A stretch of DNA of 63,488 nucleotides from Pelagibacterales bacterium SAG-MED01. Lineage in GTDB: Bacteria > Pseudomonadota > Alphaproteobacteria > Pelagibacterales > Pelagibacteraceae. Positions 9,327 through 17,005 of the stretch are shown here, in pieces. The stretch is from the NCBI GenBank assembly GCA_014654455.1, contig JACWCY010000003.1, positions 91,279-154,766 on the forward strand, read 5' to 3'. Position 1 is the first letter of the stretch. Each line of letters opens with the position of its first letter. The notes beneath the pieces were generated by a model, which did no database searches, was not told where the DNA came from, and saw nothing but the letters and a program-made list of their open reading frames with translations. Position numbers and translations under genes: made by a program.

Positions 9327-10733
9327 TTAACTACTGTAATACATCTCAAATTCGACAGGGTGGGGTGCATGTTCAAACTTATGAATCTCTTCAAATTTAA
9401 GTGCTATGTAAGCATCTATTTGATCATCAGTAAAAACATCACCTTCAGTTAAAAACTCTCTATCTTTATCTAAACTTTCCATTGCTTCTCTTAAAGATCC
9501 ACAAACAGTTGGAATAGCTTTAACCTCTTCAGGAGGCAATTCATATAAATCCTTATCAAAAGAGTCACCTGGATGAATTTTGTTTTTAATTCCATCCAAA
9601 CCAGCCATTAACATTGCTGCAAATGTTAAATATGGATTACCTGAAGCATCAGGAAATCTGATTTCACATCTTGCACCTTTTTTACTCAAAGTAATGGGTA
9701 TCCGGCATGATGCAGATCTGTTTCTAGCAGAGTAAGCTAACAATACAGGAGCTTCAAAACCTGGAACTAATCTTTTGTAACTATTAGTTGTTGAATTAGC
9801 AAAAGCATTAATTGCTTTTGCATGTTTTAAAATTCCTCCAATATAATGAAGTGCAGTTTCGGACAAGCCAGCGTAAGCCTCACCAGAAAATACTGGATTA
9901 TCACCTTTCCAAATTGATTGATGTATATGCATGCCTGATCCATTATCACCAGCTACTGGCTTAGGCATAAATGTTGCAGTCTTTCCAAATGAATGAGTTA
10001 CCATTTGTACAACATATTTATACAGTTGAACATTATCAGCTTGATTAACTAAAGTACCAAAATACATCCCTAGCTCATGTTGACTTGGAGCTACTTCATG
10101 GTGGTGTTTTTCAACTTTAATTCCAACTTCTTTTAAATTTTTTAAATACTCACCCCTCATATCTTGTTCACTATCTACTGGAGGAACTGGAAAATAACCA
10201 CCTTTAACAGGAGGTCTATGACCCATATTTCCATTTTCATATTCTTTACCAGAATTATATGGACCTTCTTTACTATCAATTTTAAATCCACATTCATTCA
10301 TATCATTTTTAATTCTAACATCGTCGAAAACAAAAAATTCTGGTTCAGGCCCAAAAAATGCCTTGTCACCAATCCCTGAGGCTTTTAGATATTCTTCAGC
10401 TTTTTTAGCCACACCTCTCGGATCTCTTTCATAAGGTGTCTTCTTTACAGCGTCTAAAATATCACAAAAAAGTACTACAGTATTATGTGATGTAAATGGA
10501 TCTAAAAAAAACCTTGAAGTATCTGGTTTTAAAATCATGTCAGACTCATTGATAGCTTTCCAACCAGCAATTGATGACCCATCAAAGAAGACACCATCCT
10601 TCAACATATCTTCATCAACGATAGTTGAGTCCATAGTAAGATGTTGAAGCTTACCTCTCGGGTCAGTAAATCTTAAATCAACGAATTCAGCTTCTTTTTC
10701 CTTAATAAAATTTAAAACATCTTTAGTACTCAT
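9327..10733 (-). CDS. glnA: Glutamine synthetase type I
   Basis: Makes glutamine from glutamate, ammonia and ATP, the main ammonium assimilation step. The 468 residues match the dodecameric GSI-beta type. Visible are the DGSSIAGW segment, the Glu-rich metal site [27 protein letters not shown], and the ATP-site [10 protein letters not shown]. Tyr397 in [10 protein letters not shown] sits where the adenylylated tyrosine of GSI-beta lies, so post-translational control by a GlnE-type enzyme is likely. No glnB neighbours it. A strong Shine-Dalgarno (AAAGGAGAG) precedes the start, and a large hairpin lies 68-108 bases upstream. Confidence 0.97.
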   Translation of the reverse strand: MSTKDVLNFIKEKEAEFVDLRFTDPRGKLQHLTMDSTIVDEDMLKDGVFFDGSSIAGWKAINESDMILKPDTSRFFLDPFTSHNTVVLFCDILDAVKKTPYERDPRGVAKKAEEYLKASGIGDKAFFGPEPEFFVFDDVRIKNDMNECGFKIDSKEGPYNSGKEYENGNMGHRPPVKGGYFPVPPVDSEQDMRGEYLKNLKEVGIKVEKHHHEVAPSQHELGMYFGTLVNQADNVQLYKYVVQMVTHSFGKTATFMPKPVAGDNGSGMHIHQSIWKGDNPVFSGEAYAGLSETALHYIGGILKHAKAINAFANSTTNSYKRLVPGFEAPVLLAYSARNRSASCRIPITLSKKGARCEIRFPDASGNPYLTFAAMLMAGLDGIKNKIHPGDSFDKDLYELPPEEVKAIPTVCGSLREAMESLDKDREFLTEGDVFTDDQIDAYIALKFEEIHKFEHAPHPVEFEMYYSS

Positions 10734-10800
10734 TTTTCTCTCCTTTATAAATCTCCGTGTTGTATTACCAAAGAAAGGCTGATAAATAACGCTCTTTTAG

Positions 10801-10841
10801 TTAATAACACCTATGCATTTTTCACATAAGTGTATTATTAA
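10801..10841 (-). promoter_or_regulatory. Hairpin in the glnA leader / glnA-ybaK divergent region
   Basis: In the glnA direction the arms TTAATAA/TTATTAA (7 bp) and CACTTATG/CATAGGTG (8 bp, one U-G wobble) enclose a 9-base loop, with a two-base bulge (10833-10834) between the two stem parts. The wobble is a legal pair only in the glnA-strand RNA; on the other strand it is an A-C mismatch, which favours an RNA element for glnA. It could instead be a DNA operator. It does not match the glutamine (glnA) riboswitch consensus as I remember it. Confidence 0.5.
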
Positions 10842-10875
10842 ATGTTGAAAATAACTAACAATTAAAAGTTGAATA

Positions 10876-11355
10876 ATGACTTTATTAGACAAAGAATCTG
10901 TAAAAAGAGTTGAGAGAATACTTAAAGAATTTGATCAAAAACAAAAAGTTATTATTTTAAATACTTCTGCAAGAACAGCTTCTGAAGCAGCTTCATCTTT
11001 GGGTTGTGAAGTTGGGGCCATTGTAAAAAGTTTGCTTTTTAATACAGAAAATACCTTCACTTTATGTTTGGTAGCTGGCGATAAAAGAGCCTCACTTAAT
11101 AAGATTAAAAAAACATTAAATATCAAAGATGCATCAATGGCTTTAGCAGATGATGTTAAAAAAGTTACTGGTTATACTATTGGTGGAGTTTCGCCAGTAG
11201 GTCATTTAAATAAAATTGATATTCTTATAGATAATTCGCTTGAAAGGTTTACATCTCTATATGCGGCAGCTGGACATCCAAATTGTGTATTTCAAATAAA
11301 TTTTAAAGACTTAAAAAAAATTACCAATGGTTCGATTAAAGGAATAATAGAATGA
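10876..11355 (+). CDS. YbaK/EbsC-type aminoacyl-tRNA deacylase
   Basis: A free-standing editing domain of 159 residues that probably hydrolyses mischarged tRNA such as Cys- or Ala-tRNA-Pro. Typical elements are the N-terminal helix, TASEAASSLGCEVGAIVKSLLF with the conserved catalytic-site lysine, AGDKRASLNKIKK, and GYTIGGVSPVGH in the C-terminal half. The TIGGVSPVGH stretch is the clearest family marker. The gene overlaps the following DMT transporter by four bases. The exact subgroup (YbaK, ProX, YeaK) is not resolved by eye. Confidence 0.88.
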   Translation: MTLLDKESVKRVERILKEFDQKQKVIILNTSARTASEAASSLGCEVGAIVKSLLFNTENTFTLCLVAGDKRASLNKIKKTLNIKDASMALADDVKKVTGYTIGGVSPVGHLNKIDILIDNSLERFTSLYAAAGHPNCVFQINFKDLKKITNGSIKGIIE

Positions 11356-12224
11356 GACAACCAAAATTATTAGATTATTTATTATTACTTTTACTAGCAT
11401 TAATTTGGGCTTCAGCATTTTTTAATATAAAAATTGCAACTTATTCTTTTGGACCTGTAACAATTGCATTTCTCAGAGTTTTTTTTGGAGCAATTCCTGT
11501 ATTGCTTCTTTGTTATTATAAAAATATTAAAATTGAAGCATTTTCTAAGGATTGGCATTGGTTTGCAATGATAGGGTTTATAAATTTAGTTGCACCATTT
11601 TTTTTAATTGCATACGGAGTACAATCTGTTCAAAGTAATTTAGCAGCTATTTTGATGTCGACAACACCTCTAAGCTCTACTGTGTTAGCACATTTTTACA
11701 CAAAAAATGAAAAGTTTAATTTTATCAAAACTTTTGGAATTTTAATTGGTTTTTCTGGAATACTTTATTTATTTTCTGATAATTTATTAATTGATGAAAA
11801 TAATTTTTTATCTGCATTACTAATTCTTTTAGGTTCAACTTGTTATGTTATTGGTGGAGTCTTAACTTTAAAAATTAGTAAAAAAAAAAATGAAAATGTT
11901 ACAGGATCAATACTGATATGGGCAGTTATTATTTTAATTCCACTTGTAAGTTTTATTGAGCAACCATGGAATGTTACACCAAGATTAGACTCCACTATTT
12001 CAGTGATTTATTTAGGATTATTTTCTACTGGGATTGCATGGTTATTACGATTTAGAATTTTAGTTAACAATGGTTTAATTTTTCAATCTCAAGTATCATA
12101 TCTAATTCCAATTTTTGGGACTATTTTAAGTTATGTTTTTTTAAAGGAATTAATTACAATTAAAGTATTAGTTTCATTATTAGCAGTTTGTGTAGGTATT
12201 TATTTTGTAAAAAAAGCAAAATAA
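11352..12224 (+). CDS. EamA/DMT-family transporter
   Basis: Inner-membrane metabolite exporter or importer of 290 residues with about ten hydrophobic helices arranged as two EamA repeats. The first repeat begins LLALIWASAFFNIKIATYSFGPVTIAFLR (split by family markers WASAF and P-x-x-AFLR), the second around LLILLGSTCYVIGGVLTLK. Substrate cannot be deduced; amino acids or nucleotides are common for the family. It is translationally coupled to the YbaK gene and converges with the GT2 gene seven bases downstream. Confidence 0.88.
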   Translation: MRQPKLLDYLLLLLLALIWASAFFNIKIATYSFGPVTIAFLRVFFGAIPVLLLCYYKNIKIEAFSKDWHWFAMIGFINLVAPFFLIAYGVQSVQSNLAAILMSTTPLSSTVLAHFYTKNEKFNFIKTFGILIGFSGILYLFSDNLLIDENNFLSALLILLGSTCYVIGGVLTLKISKKKNENVTGSILIWAVIILIPLVSFIEQPWNVTPRLDSTISVIYLGLFSTGIAWLLRFRILVNNGLIFQSQVSYLIPIFGTILSYVFLKELITIKVLVSLLAVCVGIYFVKKAK

Positions 12225-12231
12225 AGATATT

Positions 12232-13137
12232 TTAACTGTTTCCTCTAAAGAAAGAGGAACGGTTCATAAAAGAATTATATAAACCTAAAAATCGATACAA
12301 ATATTTGTCCTTTTTATTTTTTTGTAAAGTTATTGAGTAAAATAACATTTTCAAAAATGATTTGAACAGTTTTCCTGTAAGTTTTTTTACAGCATACAGG
12401 TAGTTATAATTTTTTTTATAAAAATAAAAACTTGACCACATCCAATGCCAATCTTTTACATTAATGGCATTATTTTTTTCATCTAAATTGTTTCCAAGAG
12501 AGCTTTTAAATCCAAGATGGTGCACTCTTAAATCTTTTGAAGTATAAACAAATTCACCTCTATCTATCACAGACTTGCATAAATCAAATTCTTCAAAATA
12601 TAAAAAGAAATTTTTATCAAATATTTTTTTATTTTTAAATTTTCCTAGGTTTATCAACATTGAACATCCTGTTACCCATTCAACTTTTGTAAGAGGTTCA
12701 ATTTGTTGTTTATAAAATTTACTTCTAAAATCATTGTTGCTTTTTGGGTCAAAATATCCCGCAGGCATAAAAAACTTATCATTCAAATATTGACATCCCA
12801 TAATACTAAAATTAATTTTTTTACTTATTATTTTCGATAAATTATTAAAAAATTTTTTTTCGCATACTATGTCTGGATTTAAGATTAAAGCATAATTTGT
12901 TTTTGTATGTTTTAAACCTAAATTATTTCCTTTGCCATAACCAAGGTTATCTCCACTGCAAATAATATTTATTTTAGGAAATTTTTTTTTTAAATACTTT
13001 TTATGTTCAAATTTATTTGAGTTTTCAATAATCAAAATTTTCACATTTTTATGAATGGACTTAATGCAATCTATAATTATTTTTTTGGGTGTTCGATAAG
13101 TTACAATTATAGTAGTTAAATTTTTTAAATTTTTCAT
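12232..13137 (-). CDS. GT2-family glycosyltransferase (rhamnosyltransferase-like)
   Basis: Transfers a sugar from an activated nucleotide donor, probably to a cell-surface glycan on the cytoplasmic face. In 301 residues the GT-A fold is seen: TIIVTYRTP at the start, IENS (37-40), GDNLGYGKGNN (62-72), and the metal-binding NPD (87-89). The acceptor-site base is expected in FLYFEEFDLC. The C-terminal third is basic and hydrophobic. It is a lone glycan gene between a transporter and a methionine-synthesis gene, very Lys/Asn/Phe-rich. Confidence 0.83.
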   Translation of the reverse strand: MKNLKNLTTIIVTYRTPKKIIIDCIKSIHKNVKILIIENSNKFEHKKYLKKKFPKINIICSGDNLGYGKGNNLGLKHTKTNYALILNPDIVCEKKFFNNLSKIISKKINFSIMGCQYLNDKFFMPAGYFDPKSNNDFRSKFYKQQIEPLTKVEWVTGCSMLINLGKFKNKKIFDKNFFLYFEEFDLCKSVIDRGEFVYTSKDLRVHHLGFKSSLGNNLDEKNNAINVKDWHWMWSSFYFYKKNYNYLYAVKKLTGKLFKSFLKMLFYSITLQKNKKDKYLYRFLGLYNSFMNRSSFFRGNS

Positions 13138-13186
13138 ATAACATTATTATATAAAGAATTTGTTCAAACTATTGCAAGCTATAAAA

Positions 13187-14095
13187 TCATTTCAACTCAA
13201 ACATTTTTTTAATATGGGCTGGTCTAGTTTCACAACAACCACCTAAAATAGTTGCTCCAGCATCTTTAAACTTTTTAGCAAACTCAGCCATTTTATCGGG
13301 TGTAAGATCTTTTCTTTGTCCTAAAAATTCATTAGGGTTACCTGATTTGCTACTATAATAAGCTCCAGTATAATTTGGTTTTGGATTAGTTTTTATAAAT
13401 GCATTTAATTTAAAACCAAAAGGTACACCTAAATTTTTAATTTCTTTAAGATTTAGATCGTAATTTTCAGGAGAAATACAAGACAATATAATACCAAGAA
13501 ATCTTTCACGATTTATATTGTTTATTATTTCAGAAATTTTTTCACCACTTGGTAGGGATGTACCTTCTGAAATATGAGCCCCTATCAAATATGGTTTTTT
13601 AAATTCTTTAATACTATCAATAGCAATTTGGAATTCTCTGACACTACTCAATACATCAAGATAAAAAAAGTCTATGAAGGGATTTAACAATTTAGCCTGA
13701 CTATAAAAATTATCTCTAATTTCTTCTGTTGGTCTTGGATCTGCTTCATAAGTTAAATATTGAGGAGGCAATCCTCCTGCCACTAAAACATCTGGGTAAA
13801 GTTTTTTTGCTTTTTGAGCAATCTCACCTGCTTTTTTATTTAGATAATCAAATTTATCCTCAACTTTATTATCCTTCAATCTTGTTTTCCTTGTTGTAAA
13901 TGTGGTTGTTACGATTACTTCAGCCCCAGCTTTTATAAAATCTAAATGTGTATCTAATACAAGTTTATGATATTTTTCATTAAGTAATGCGCTTGCACTC
14001 CACAAGGTTCCATTTGGTTTCATCCCTCTTGCAAGAAGTTCTTGTCCCATTCCACCATCCAAAACTCTTAATTGTTTAAAAAAATTTAAATTCAT
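13187..14095 (-). CDS. bhmT: Homocysteine S-methyltransferase (BhmT/MmuM type)
   Basis: Remakes methionine by moving a methyl group to homocysteine from a donor such as glycine betaine or S-methylmethionine. The 302 residues form a TIM barrel with VLDGGMGQEL (11-20), a marker of the family, and the zinc thiolates Cys206 and Cys287-Cys288 (GGCCETRP). The leader holds two SAM aptamers, so high SAM should repress it; this confirms a methionine role. In SAR11 the gene in this context is called bhmT. The donor cannot be decided from sequence. Shine-Dalgarno GGTGAGG lies inside the second aptamer. Confidence 0.88.
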   Translation of the reverse strand: MNLNFFKQLRVLDGGMGQELLARGMKPNGTLWSASALLNEKYHKLVLDTHLDFIKAGAEVIVTTTFTTRKTRLKDNKVEDKFDYLNKKAGEIAQKAKKLYPDVLVAGGLPPQYLTYEADPRPTEEIRDNFYSQAKLLNPFIDFFYLDVLSSVREFQIAIDSIKEFKKPYLIGAHISEGTSLPSGEKISEIINNINRERFLGIILSCISPENYDLNLKEIKNLGVPFGFKLNAFIKTNPKPNYTGAYYSSKSGNPNEFLGQRKDLTPDKMAEFAKKFKDAGATILGGCCETRPAHIKKMFELK

Positions 14096-14100
14096 TTTAT

Positions 14101-14155
14101 CCTCACCTTTTTAGTGCTTCAGCTTAATGCTAGGTGCACAATATAGTTCAACTAC
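14101..14155 (-). promoter_or_regulatory. SAM-V-type riboswitch
   Basis: Second, start-proximal aptamer in the leader. The transcript reads TATATTGTGCACC, a small AGC..GCT hairpin, then GCACTAAAAAGGTGAGG and ATG five bases later. CACCT (14132-14136) can pair with AGGTG (14104-14108), and the latter contains the Shine-Dalgarno, so ligand-stabilised pseudoknot formation would hide the ribosome site. The CTAAAAAGG tail is shared with SAM-II/SAM-V aptamers. A tandem SAM-II/SAM-V before a bhmT gene is known from Ca. Pelagibacter ubique. Confidence 0.75.
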
Positions 14156-14180
14156 CTACAGATTATCTATTATGGGAATT

Positions 14181-14222
14181 CCATTTTAGCAGTTAGTGCC
14201 CGCAATAGGATCAAATCGGCAA
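14181..14222 (-). promoter_or_regulatory. SAM-II-type riboswitch
   Basis: First aptamer, beginning right at the expected transcript start. P1 is TGCC (14221-14218) with GGCA (14200-14197). The loop reads GATTTGATCCTATTGC and the 3' part GCTAAAATGG (14190-14181). The blocks GATTT, CC-TATTGC and GCTAAAA-GG correspond to the SAM-II consensus known from metX leaders. Role: senses S-adenosylmethionine and lowers expression of the downstream methyltransferase; in the described tandem this first aptamer acts on transcription. I see no textbook terminator between the two aptamers. Confidence 0.75.
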
Positions 14223-14226
14223 GTTA

Positions 14227-14255
14227 ACTATATTTTAAAATTTTTTTAAAATCAA
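14227..14255 (-). promoter_or_regulatory. Promoter of the SAM-regulated bhmT gene
   Basis: In the minus direction -35 TTGATT (14255-14250), a 17-base spacer and -10 TATAGT (14232-14227). The predicted start of the transcript, 6-8 bases further, falls at the first bases of the SAM-II P1 stem, so the RNA would begin with the aptamer. Good spacing and position make this convincing for a housekeeping sigma-70-type promoter. Confidence 0.65.
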
Positions 14256-14262
14256 TTAGAAT

Positions 14263-15009
14263 TTAAAAAAATATTTTAAAAGCCATTCTAAAAGCAACAA
14301 AGATGACTAATAAAGATGTAATTAAGGCAAGGACTCTGTTTGAAAAAATTTTAAGATTTAAGTAATTTCCAAAAAGACCACCGATTAAAACAGTTAAAAA
14401 TAATGGCCAATATAATATGATTTCATTTAACACTACTTCTTTTGTTAATTGACCTAAAATTCCAGAGATAGAATTGATAAGTATAAATAATGATGCAGTG
14501 GTAACTATATTTTTAGGTTTGTCAGCTTTTAATAAAAAAAGAATAGGGCTTAAAAAAATTCCACCACCAATACCCACTATTCCAGAAATTAATCCTAGAA
14601 TACAACCTACTAATATTGAAAAAAAAAGATTAAGTTTTTTTGTTATTATATTTTTATTTTCATAAGATTTATTATTTATCAATAACAATACTCCTGCAAT
14701 TGATAAAACTAAAAATAATAATATTTCAAATATTTCTTTATTAATTATTAATGTTCCACCTAAAAAGGCCAGAGGGATAGATCCAATTAAAAATGGCACT
14801 AGTAATTTAAAATTGTGATTCCCAGCCATTATGTAATTAATAGAATTACCTGTGACAACAATAATATTACACATTAAAGCTATGACTGGAAAAATGAAGT
14901 AAGGGATATCCCAAATAAGCAGTAATGCTAAATAAGTAGATCCTCCTCCAAACCCAACACTAGAGTATAAAATAGCTGTTATAAAAAATAATATTGATAA
15001 TATAATCAT
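14263..15009 (-). CDS. TauE/SafE-family membrane exporter
   Basis: Inner-membrane protein of 248 residues with about eight hydrophobic helices. The two family repeats are seen at SSVGFGGGSTYLALL (N-terminal half) and SGIVGIGGGIFLSPIL (C-terminal half). Members export sulfite, sulfoacetate or other small sulfur anions. The window also holds probable sulfonate genes about 25 kb away, so sulfite export is a reasonable but unproven guess. It is divergent from moaB with only 12 bases between starts. Confidence 0.85.
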   Translation of the reverse strand: MIILSILFFITAILYSSVGFGGGSTYLALLLIWDIPYFIFPVIALMCNIIVVTGNSINYIMAGNHNFKLLVPFLIGSIPLAFLGGTLIINKEIFEILLFLVLSIAGVLLLINNKSYENKNIITKKLNLFFSILVGCILGLISGIVGIGGGIFLSPILFLLKADKPKNIVTTASLFILINSISGILGQLTKEVVLNEIILYWPLFLTVLIGGLFGNYLNLKIFSNRVLALITSLLVIFVAFRMAFKIFF

Positions 15010-15021
15010 TTAAAAAATATT

Positions 15022-15522
15022 ATGAAAGTAAACATAGCACTTTTAACTGTAACAGATACTAGAACATTTGATAATGACAAATCTGGTGCAATCTTAGTAG
15101 ATAAAATTAAAGAGGCCAATCATATTTTGTTAGATCGTAAAATATGTAAAGACAACAAACATGAAATAGTTTTAATATTAAAAGAGTGGTTAAAGAATGA
15201 AAAAATTGATGTAATCATTACGACTGGAGGAACTGGCCTCACAGGTAGAGACATAACTCCCGAAGCTTTAGAGGAAATAGCTGATAAACATATTCCTGGT
15301 TTTGGTGAGATATTTCGAACTATTAGCTTAAAAACAGTTGGTACTTCAGCAATTCAATCAAGAGCTTGCGCAGTATTATCAAATGGTAAATATGTTTTTG
15401 CTTTACCAGGTTCATCTGGTGGTGTCACAGATGCTTGGGAGGGAATTTTAAAACATCAGTTAGACATTAATCATAAACCTTGTAACTTTGTGGAACTTTT
15501 TCCGAGATTAAAAGAGAAATAA
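15022..15522 (+). CDS. moaB: Molybdenum cofactor protein MoaB/MogA
   Basis: Adenylylates molybdopterin before molybdenum insertion. The 166 residues form the MoCF_biosynth fold, with TVTDTRTFDNDKSG near the start, the catalytic ITTGGTGLTGRDITPEA stretch in the middle and FALPGSSGGVTDAW towards the end. The TGGTG loop with the following Asp is the active-site hallmark. Length fits MoaB (about 170-180). It heads a plus-strand block of molybdenum genes; the short convergent DUF1244 gene ends one base after its stop. Confidence 0.93.
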   Translation: MKVNIALLTVTDTRTFDNDKSGAILVDKIKEANHILLDRKICKDNKHEIVLILKEWLKNEKIDVIITTGGTGLTGRDITPEALEEIADKHIPGFGEIFRTISLKTVGTSAIQSRACAVLSNGKYVFALPGSSGGVTDAWEGILKHQLDINHKPCNFVELFPRLKEK

Positions 15523-15768
15523 TTATTTTTGATATTTTTCTTTCCACTCAGAATAAGGCATCCCATATACATGTTCTCTTGCATCAGGATCTGAAATAGT
15601 TATTCCTTTTTTTTCAGCTTCTTCCCTATACCACTTTGATAAACAGTTTCTACAAAAGCCAGCTAGATTCATTAGATCTATATTTTGAACATCTTTTCTA
15701 TCTCTTAGATGACCAATCAATCTTTCAAAGGCAGCAGACTGTAATTCTTTTTTTGTATTATCATCCAT
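15523..15768 (-). CDS. DUF1244 family protein
   Basis: Conserved cytoplasmic protein of 81 residues, without known function. It shows the family pattern: AFERLIGHLRDRKDVQNIDLMNLAGFCRNCLSKWY (split as LIGHL and GFCRNCLSKWY), with two cysteines three apart (Cys-Arg-Asn-Cys), and the C-terminal AREHVYGMPYSEWK. The CxxC could bind metal or be redox active, but this is a guess. It sits between moaB and coxG on the opposite strand. Confidence 0.85.
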   Translation of the reverse strand: MDDNTKKELQSAAFERLIGHLRDRKDVQNIDLMNLAGFCRNCLSKWYREEAEKKGITISDPDAREHVYGMPYSEWKEKYQK

Positions 15769-15798
15769 AATTTTATATGTTAAACTTTTAATTCATTT

Positions 15799-16380
15799 AT
15801 GAAACTATCTGGATCATATCAAATTAATTTAGAAAAACAAAAAGTTTGGAAAGCATTAAATGATCCTGAGATATTAAAACAAGCAATACCAGGATGTGAA
15901 GAGTTCATAAAAAATTCAGATACTGAATTTACCGCAAAAGCTACAAATAAAATTGGACCCTTTAACGCAAGTTTTACAGGTGATATTGAATTAGGAGATC
16001 TTGATCCACCAAATAGTTATAGAATATCAGGTTCAGGAAATTCCCCAGTTGGATTTGCTTCTGGTGAAGCAACAGTAAAACTAGAAGATTATGAAAATGG
16101 AACTAAACTAATTTATGAAGTACAAGCAAATGTTGGTGGAAAAATTGCCCAAGTAGGTTCAAGATTAATTGATATGACTGCAAAAAAAATGGCAGATATA
16201 TTTTTTGGCAAATTTTCTAAGTTAATTTCTAAAGATGAAGTAAAATCTAAAGAGTATACTGGGGATGGTGTCGAAAAATCTAAGATTCAAATTGTAGATA
16301 ATAAAAAACCTAATCTGAGAATACTTATTTATTCTACAGCGATTGCAGCTGCGGCAATCTTAATTTTTCTTGTATTTTAA
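15799..16380 (+). CDS. coxG: CoxG-like SRPBCC protein with C-terminal membrane anchor
   Basis: A 193-residue protein whose first 150 residues form the CoxG/SRPBCC lipid- or ligand-binding fold: MKLSGSYQINLEKQKVWKALNDP, IPGCEEF, GSGNSPVGFASGEA, YEVQANVGGKIAQVGSRL. A single hydrophobic helix at the C-terminus (about 172-192, ILIYSTAIAAAAILIFLVF) probably tethers it to the membrane. CoxG in CO-dehydrogenase clusters recruits the hydroxylase to the membrane, and here it lies directly upstream of the three hydroxylase subunits. Confidence 0.88.
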   Translation: MKLSGSYQINLEKQKVWKALNDPEILKQAIPGCEEFIKNSDTEFTAKATNKIGPFNASFTGDIELGDLDPPNSYRISGSGNSPVGFASGEATVKLEDYENGTKLIYEVQANVGGKIAQVGSRLIDMTAKKMADIFFGKFSKLISKDEVKSKEYTGDGVEKSKIQIVDNKKPNLRILIYSTAIAAAAILIFLVF

Positions 16381-16429
16381 AAGCCTTATTTTAATCAAAG
16401 TATTTAGTAAAAAATTCACGTAAAAGTAG

Positions 16430-16451
16430 AATTATAATCTAATTTATAATT
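16430..16451. promoter_or_regulatory. 8-bp dyad upstream of coxS
   Basis: AATTATAA (16430-16437) and TTATAATT (16444-16451) form a perfect inverted repeat with a six-base spacer, about 75 bases before the coxS start in the only sizeable gap of the cox block. Both arms are pure A/T, so chance occurrence in this genome is not negligible. It could be an operator or a weak terminator of coxG. Confidence 0.3.
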
Positions 16452-16526
16452 GCTTCTGATTTTTACTTGTGATGTAATTAAATCTTGGATCAAACACATT
16501 GATTCTAAGCGGAAAGGAAAAATGTA

Positions 16527-16988
16527 ATGACAAAAGTTACTTTAGAAGTAAATGGTAAAAAAGTTAGTAAAGAAGTTCCAGACCATACACTTTTATCAGT
16601 TTTTTTAAGAGATAATTTAAATTTAACAGGGACACACGTTGGATGTGATACCAGTCAGTGTGGAGCATGTGTAGTACATGTAAATGGCAAATCAATAAAG
16701 AGTTGTTCAACATTAGCTGCTGATATTGATGGATCTAAAGTGACTACAATTGAAGGATTAGCAAAAAATGGAAAACTTCATCCTATGCAAGAAGCATTTA
16801 AAAAAACACATGGATTACAATGTGGATTTTGCACACCAGGAATGGTTATGAGTGCTGTTGATTTGCTTCAAACTAAAAAAAATCCAAGCGAACAAGAAAT
16901 TAGAGAATGGCTAGAGGGTAATATTTGTAGGTGCACAGGTTACCAAAATATAGTGGCTGCAGTTAAAGAAGCATCTACAAAAATGTAA
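16527..16988 (+). CDS. coxS: Xanthine-oxidase-family hydroxylase, [2Fe-2S] small subunit
   Basis: Electron-transfer subunit of a molybdenum hydroxylase. In 153 residues the plant-type cluster is held by Cys40, Cys45, Cys48 and Cys60, and the second cluster by Cys99, Cys102, Cys134 and Cys136 (GFCTPGM, ICRCTGY). Shine-Dalgarno GGAAAGGA precedes an unusual ATGTAATG, where a start codon followed at once by stop overlaps the true ATG at 16527. It forms an operon with the large and medium subunits; the CoxS name follows cluster type, not proven CO oxidation. Confidence 0.94.
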   Translation: MTKVTLEVNGKKVSKEVPDHTLLSVFLRDNLNLTGTHVGCDTSQCGACVVHVNGKSIKSCSTLAADIDGSKVTTIEGLAKNGKLHPMQEAFKKTHGLQCGFCTPGMVMSAVDLLQTKKNPSEQEIREWLEGNICRCTGYQNIVAAVKEASTKM

Positions 16989-17005
16989 TTTGAAAGGAGA
17001 AAAAA

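Noticed and set aside
10734..10800. Glutamine (glnA) riboswitch before glnA
   Set aside because: The conserved core of that motif, as I remember it, is not present on the glnA strand.
14141..14233. Eight-base inverted repeat (14141-14148 with 14226-14233) enclosing the SAM-II aptamer
   Set aside because: The outer arm coincides with the -10 element, upstream of the predicted transcript start, so it would not be in the RNA.
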